This document shows positions 63,120 through 64,000 of a stretch of DNA of 64,000 nt, in pieces. Within the stretch, counting starts at the first letter, position 1. Each line of letters starts with the position of its first letter. Under the pieces are notes generated by a model. The model saw only the letters and a program-made list of their open reading frames with translations, made no database searches and had not been told where the DNA came from. Source of the stretch: Proteobacteria bacterium SG_bin6 (lineage in GTDB: Bacteria > Pseudomonadota > Alphaproteobacteria > Sphingomonadales > Sphingomonadaceae); contig LWDJ01000024.1 of assembly GCA_002083435.1 (NCBI GenBank), positions 1-64,000 on the forward strand. The letters run 5' to 3'. The position numbers and the translations under genes are program-made.

Positions 63120-63229
63120 AGCCCTCTCCCCTTCAGGGGAGAGGGTTGGGAGAGGGGTGGACCGGGAGCCGAGCGTGGACTCCAAGGACCACCCTCACCC
63201 AAACCCTCTCCCGCATGCGGGAAAGGGCT
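63120..63229. repeat. REP-like imperfect inverted repeat
   Basis: The arm at 63120-63160 pairs with 63189-63229 (about 41 bases each, roughly three quarters matched), and each arm has its own small palindrome (CTCCCCTTCAGGGGAG, and CCCGCATGCGGG). This CCCTCTCCC/GGGAGAGGG type is a dispersed intergenic repeat seen in many GC-rich proteobacteria. It lies between two convergent genes and may act as a bidirectional terminator. Confidence 0.7.
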
Positions 63230-63267
63230 TAAGGAGTCAGATTCCGCCGCCCCTCCGCATGAACCGA

Positions 63268-64000
63268 TCAAACCTCTTCCAAACTCAGCAAAGTCGTATT
63301 CCCCCCCGCGCTCGTCGTATCAATCGAGACGTGCCGCTCCAAGCAGAAACGCGCGAGATAATGCGGCCCGCCCGCCTTGGGGCCGGTGCCCGAAAGTCCC
63401 TCACCCCCGAACGGCTGCGAGCCGACCACCGCGCCGATCATCGAGCGGTTGATGTAGAGATTGCCCACCCGCGCCTGCTGCTCGGCCACATCCCACGAAC
63501 CCGCGATGCGGCTGTGGAGGCCCATCGTCAGCCCGTAATTCTTGGCGTTCACCCGCGCGATCGTCTCGGCGAGCTGCCCGGCGGGCCAGGTGGCGACGTG
63601 GAGGATCGGACCGAACCATTCCTGAGTGAGCTGTTCGGGCGAGTCCAGCCGGATCAGCGTCGGCGGCACGAACAGCCCGCTTGGCGGCACGGCAATCGTC
63701 TTGACGATCCGCCCCGCCATGCGCTCCCGATAGGCCATGAGCTTGTCGTAGGCGGCCTGGTCGATCACCGGACCGATGTCGGTCGCGGGATCGGCAGGGT
63801 TGCCCAGGCGGAGCAAGTCCATCGCACCGCTCAACATCTCGATCACCCCTTCGGCGATCTCCTCCTGCAGCAGCAGCAGCCGCAGCGCCGAGCAGCGCTG
63901 GCCCGCCGAACGGAACGCGCTCGTCACCACATCCGCCACCACTTGTTCGGGGAGCGCGGTCGAGTCGACGATCATCGCGTTGATGCCGCCGGTTTCGGCG
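63268..64000 (-). CDS. putA: PutA-like protein, delta-1-pyrroline-5-carboxylate dehydrogenase part (partial)
   Basis: The frame is open to the right edge and about 244 codons are visible. It shows the C-terminal aldehyde-dehydrogenase part of PutA: the Cys motif SAFRSAGQRCSALRLLLLQEE, EWFGPILHVATW, ARVGNLYINRSMIGAVVGSQPFGGEGLSGTGPKAGGPHYL. The last motif is specific to the P5C dehydrogenase domain of bifunctional proline dehydrogenase. It oxidises glutamate semialdehyde to glutamate. The proline dehydrogenase half, if present, lies to the right. Confidence 0.93.
   Translation of the reverse strand, partial: AETGGINAMIVDSTALPEQVVADVVTSAFRSAGQRCSALRLLLLQEEIAEGVIEMLSGAMDLLRLGNPADPATDIGPVIDQAAYDKLMAYRERMAGRIVKTIAVPPSGLFVPPTLIRLDSPEQLTQEWFGPILHVATWPAGQLAETIARVNAKNYGLTMGLHSRIAGSWDVAEQQARVGNLYINRSMIGAVVGSQPFGGEGLSGTGPKAGGPHYLARFCLERHVSIDTTSAGGNTTLLSLEEV

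Noticed and set aside
1..64000. CRISPR array, rRNA operon or intact insertion sequence
   Set aside because: No regularly spaced short repeats, rRNA sequence or transposase frame with terminal inverted repeats was seen.

Overview
The window looks like a chromosome segment of a GC-rich alphaproteobacterium, most likely Sphingomonas or a close relative. It carries the cell-cycle regulator CtrA, a tRNA-Met(CAU), an alphaproteobacterial lepB-rnc-era cluster, TamA/TamB, a PhoX-type phosphatase, and UrcA-like and DUF6491-like small secreted proteins. This assignment is inference from gene content; no 16S gene is present.

Bases 1 to about 19,960 are the right-hand part of an integrated mobile island. 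A P4-type tyrosine integrase sits against the 3' end of tRNA-Met, so the right junction is in view and the left end lies outside the window. The backbone genes all read leftward: a DUF2493/SLOG protein (cut by the window edge), a small unknown, an ArdC-like antirestriction protein, a ParB-like protein, a 1,413-residue methyltransferase plus strawberry-notch helicase, and a CHC2/Toprim primase-like protein. A VirB1-type lytic transglycosylase reads the other way. Several backbone genes share a TCAGGAG ribosome-binding segment and related leader sequences.

Between parB and the strawberry-notch gene lies a defence cargo of about 8 kb. Its centre is a translationally coupled operon read leftward: CD-NTase, HORMA protein, TRIP13-like AAA+ ATPase, a two-domain SLOG/TIR-like candidate effector, and a DEDDh exonuclease. 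This is a type III (HORMA/TRIP13) CBASS layout with an unusual effector and an extra nuclease. A fused HTH-ImmA metallopeptidase regulator is divergent from it and is followed by a PIN-domain protein, a DUF6933 protein, and a RES/Xre toxin-antitoxin pair with its own palindrome.

From tRNA-Met rightward the content is ordinary chromosome: a LigT-like protein and Kup, alanine dehydrogenase, a ROK kinase, a secreted TolB-propeller/amidohydrolase fusion, TamA-TamB, an IorAB-like molybdenum oxidoreductase, two LysR regulators, a PhoX-like phosphatase, CtrA, pirin, WrbA, a VanY-like peptidase, an RluA-family synthase with ArfB, Gor, Pgi, and a tightly overlapped lepB-rnc-era-nitrilase run. It continues with CobB, DapB-Nth-DUF6491, an MscS channel, a thiolase, a prepilin peptidase, coniferyl aldehyde dehydrogenase, and the C-terminal part of a PutA-like protein cut by the right edge. 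No rRNA, CRISPR array or intact insertion sequence was seen.
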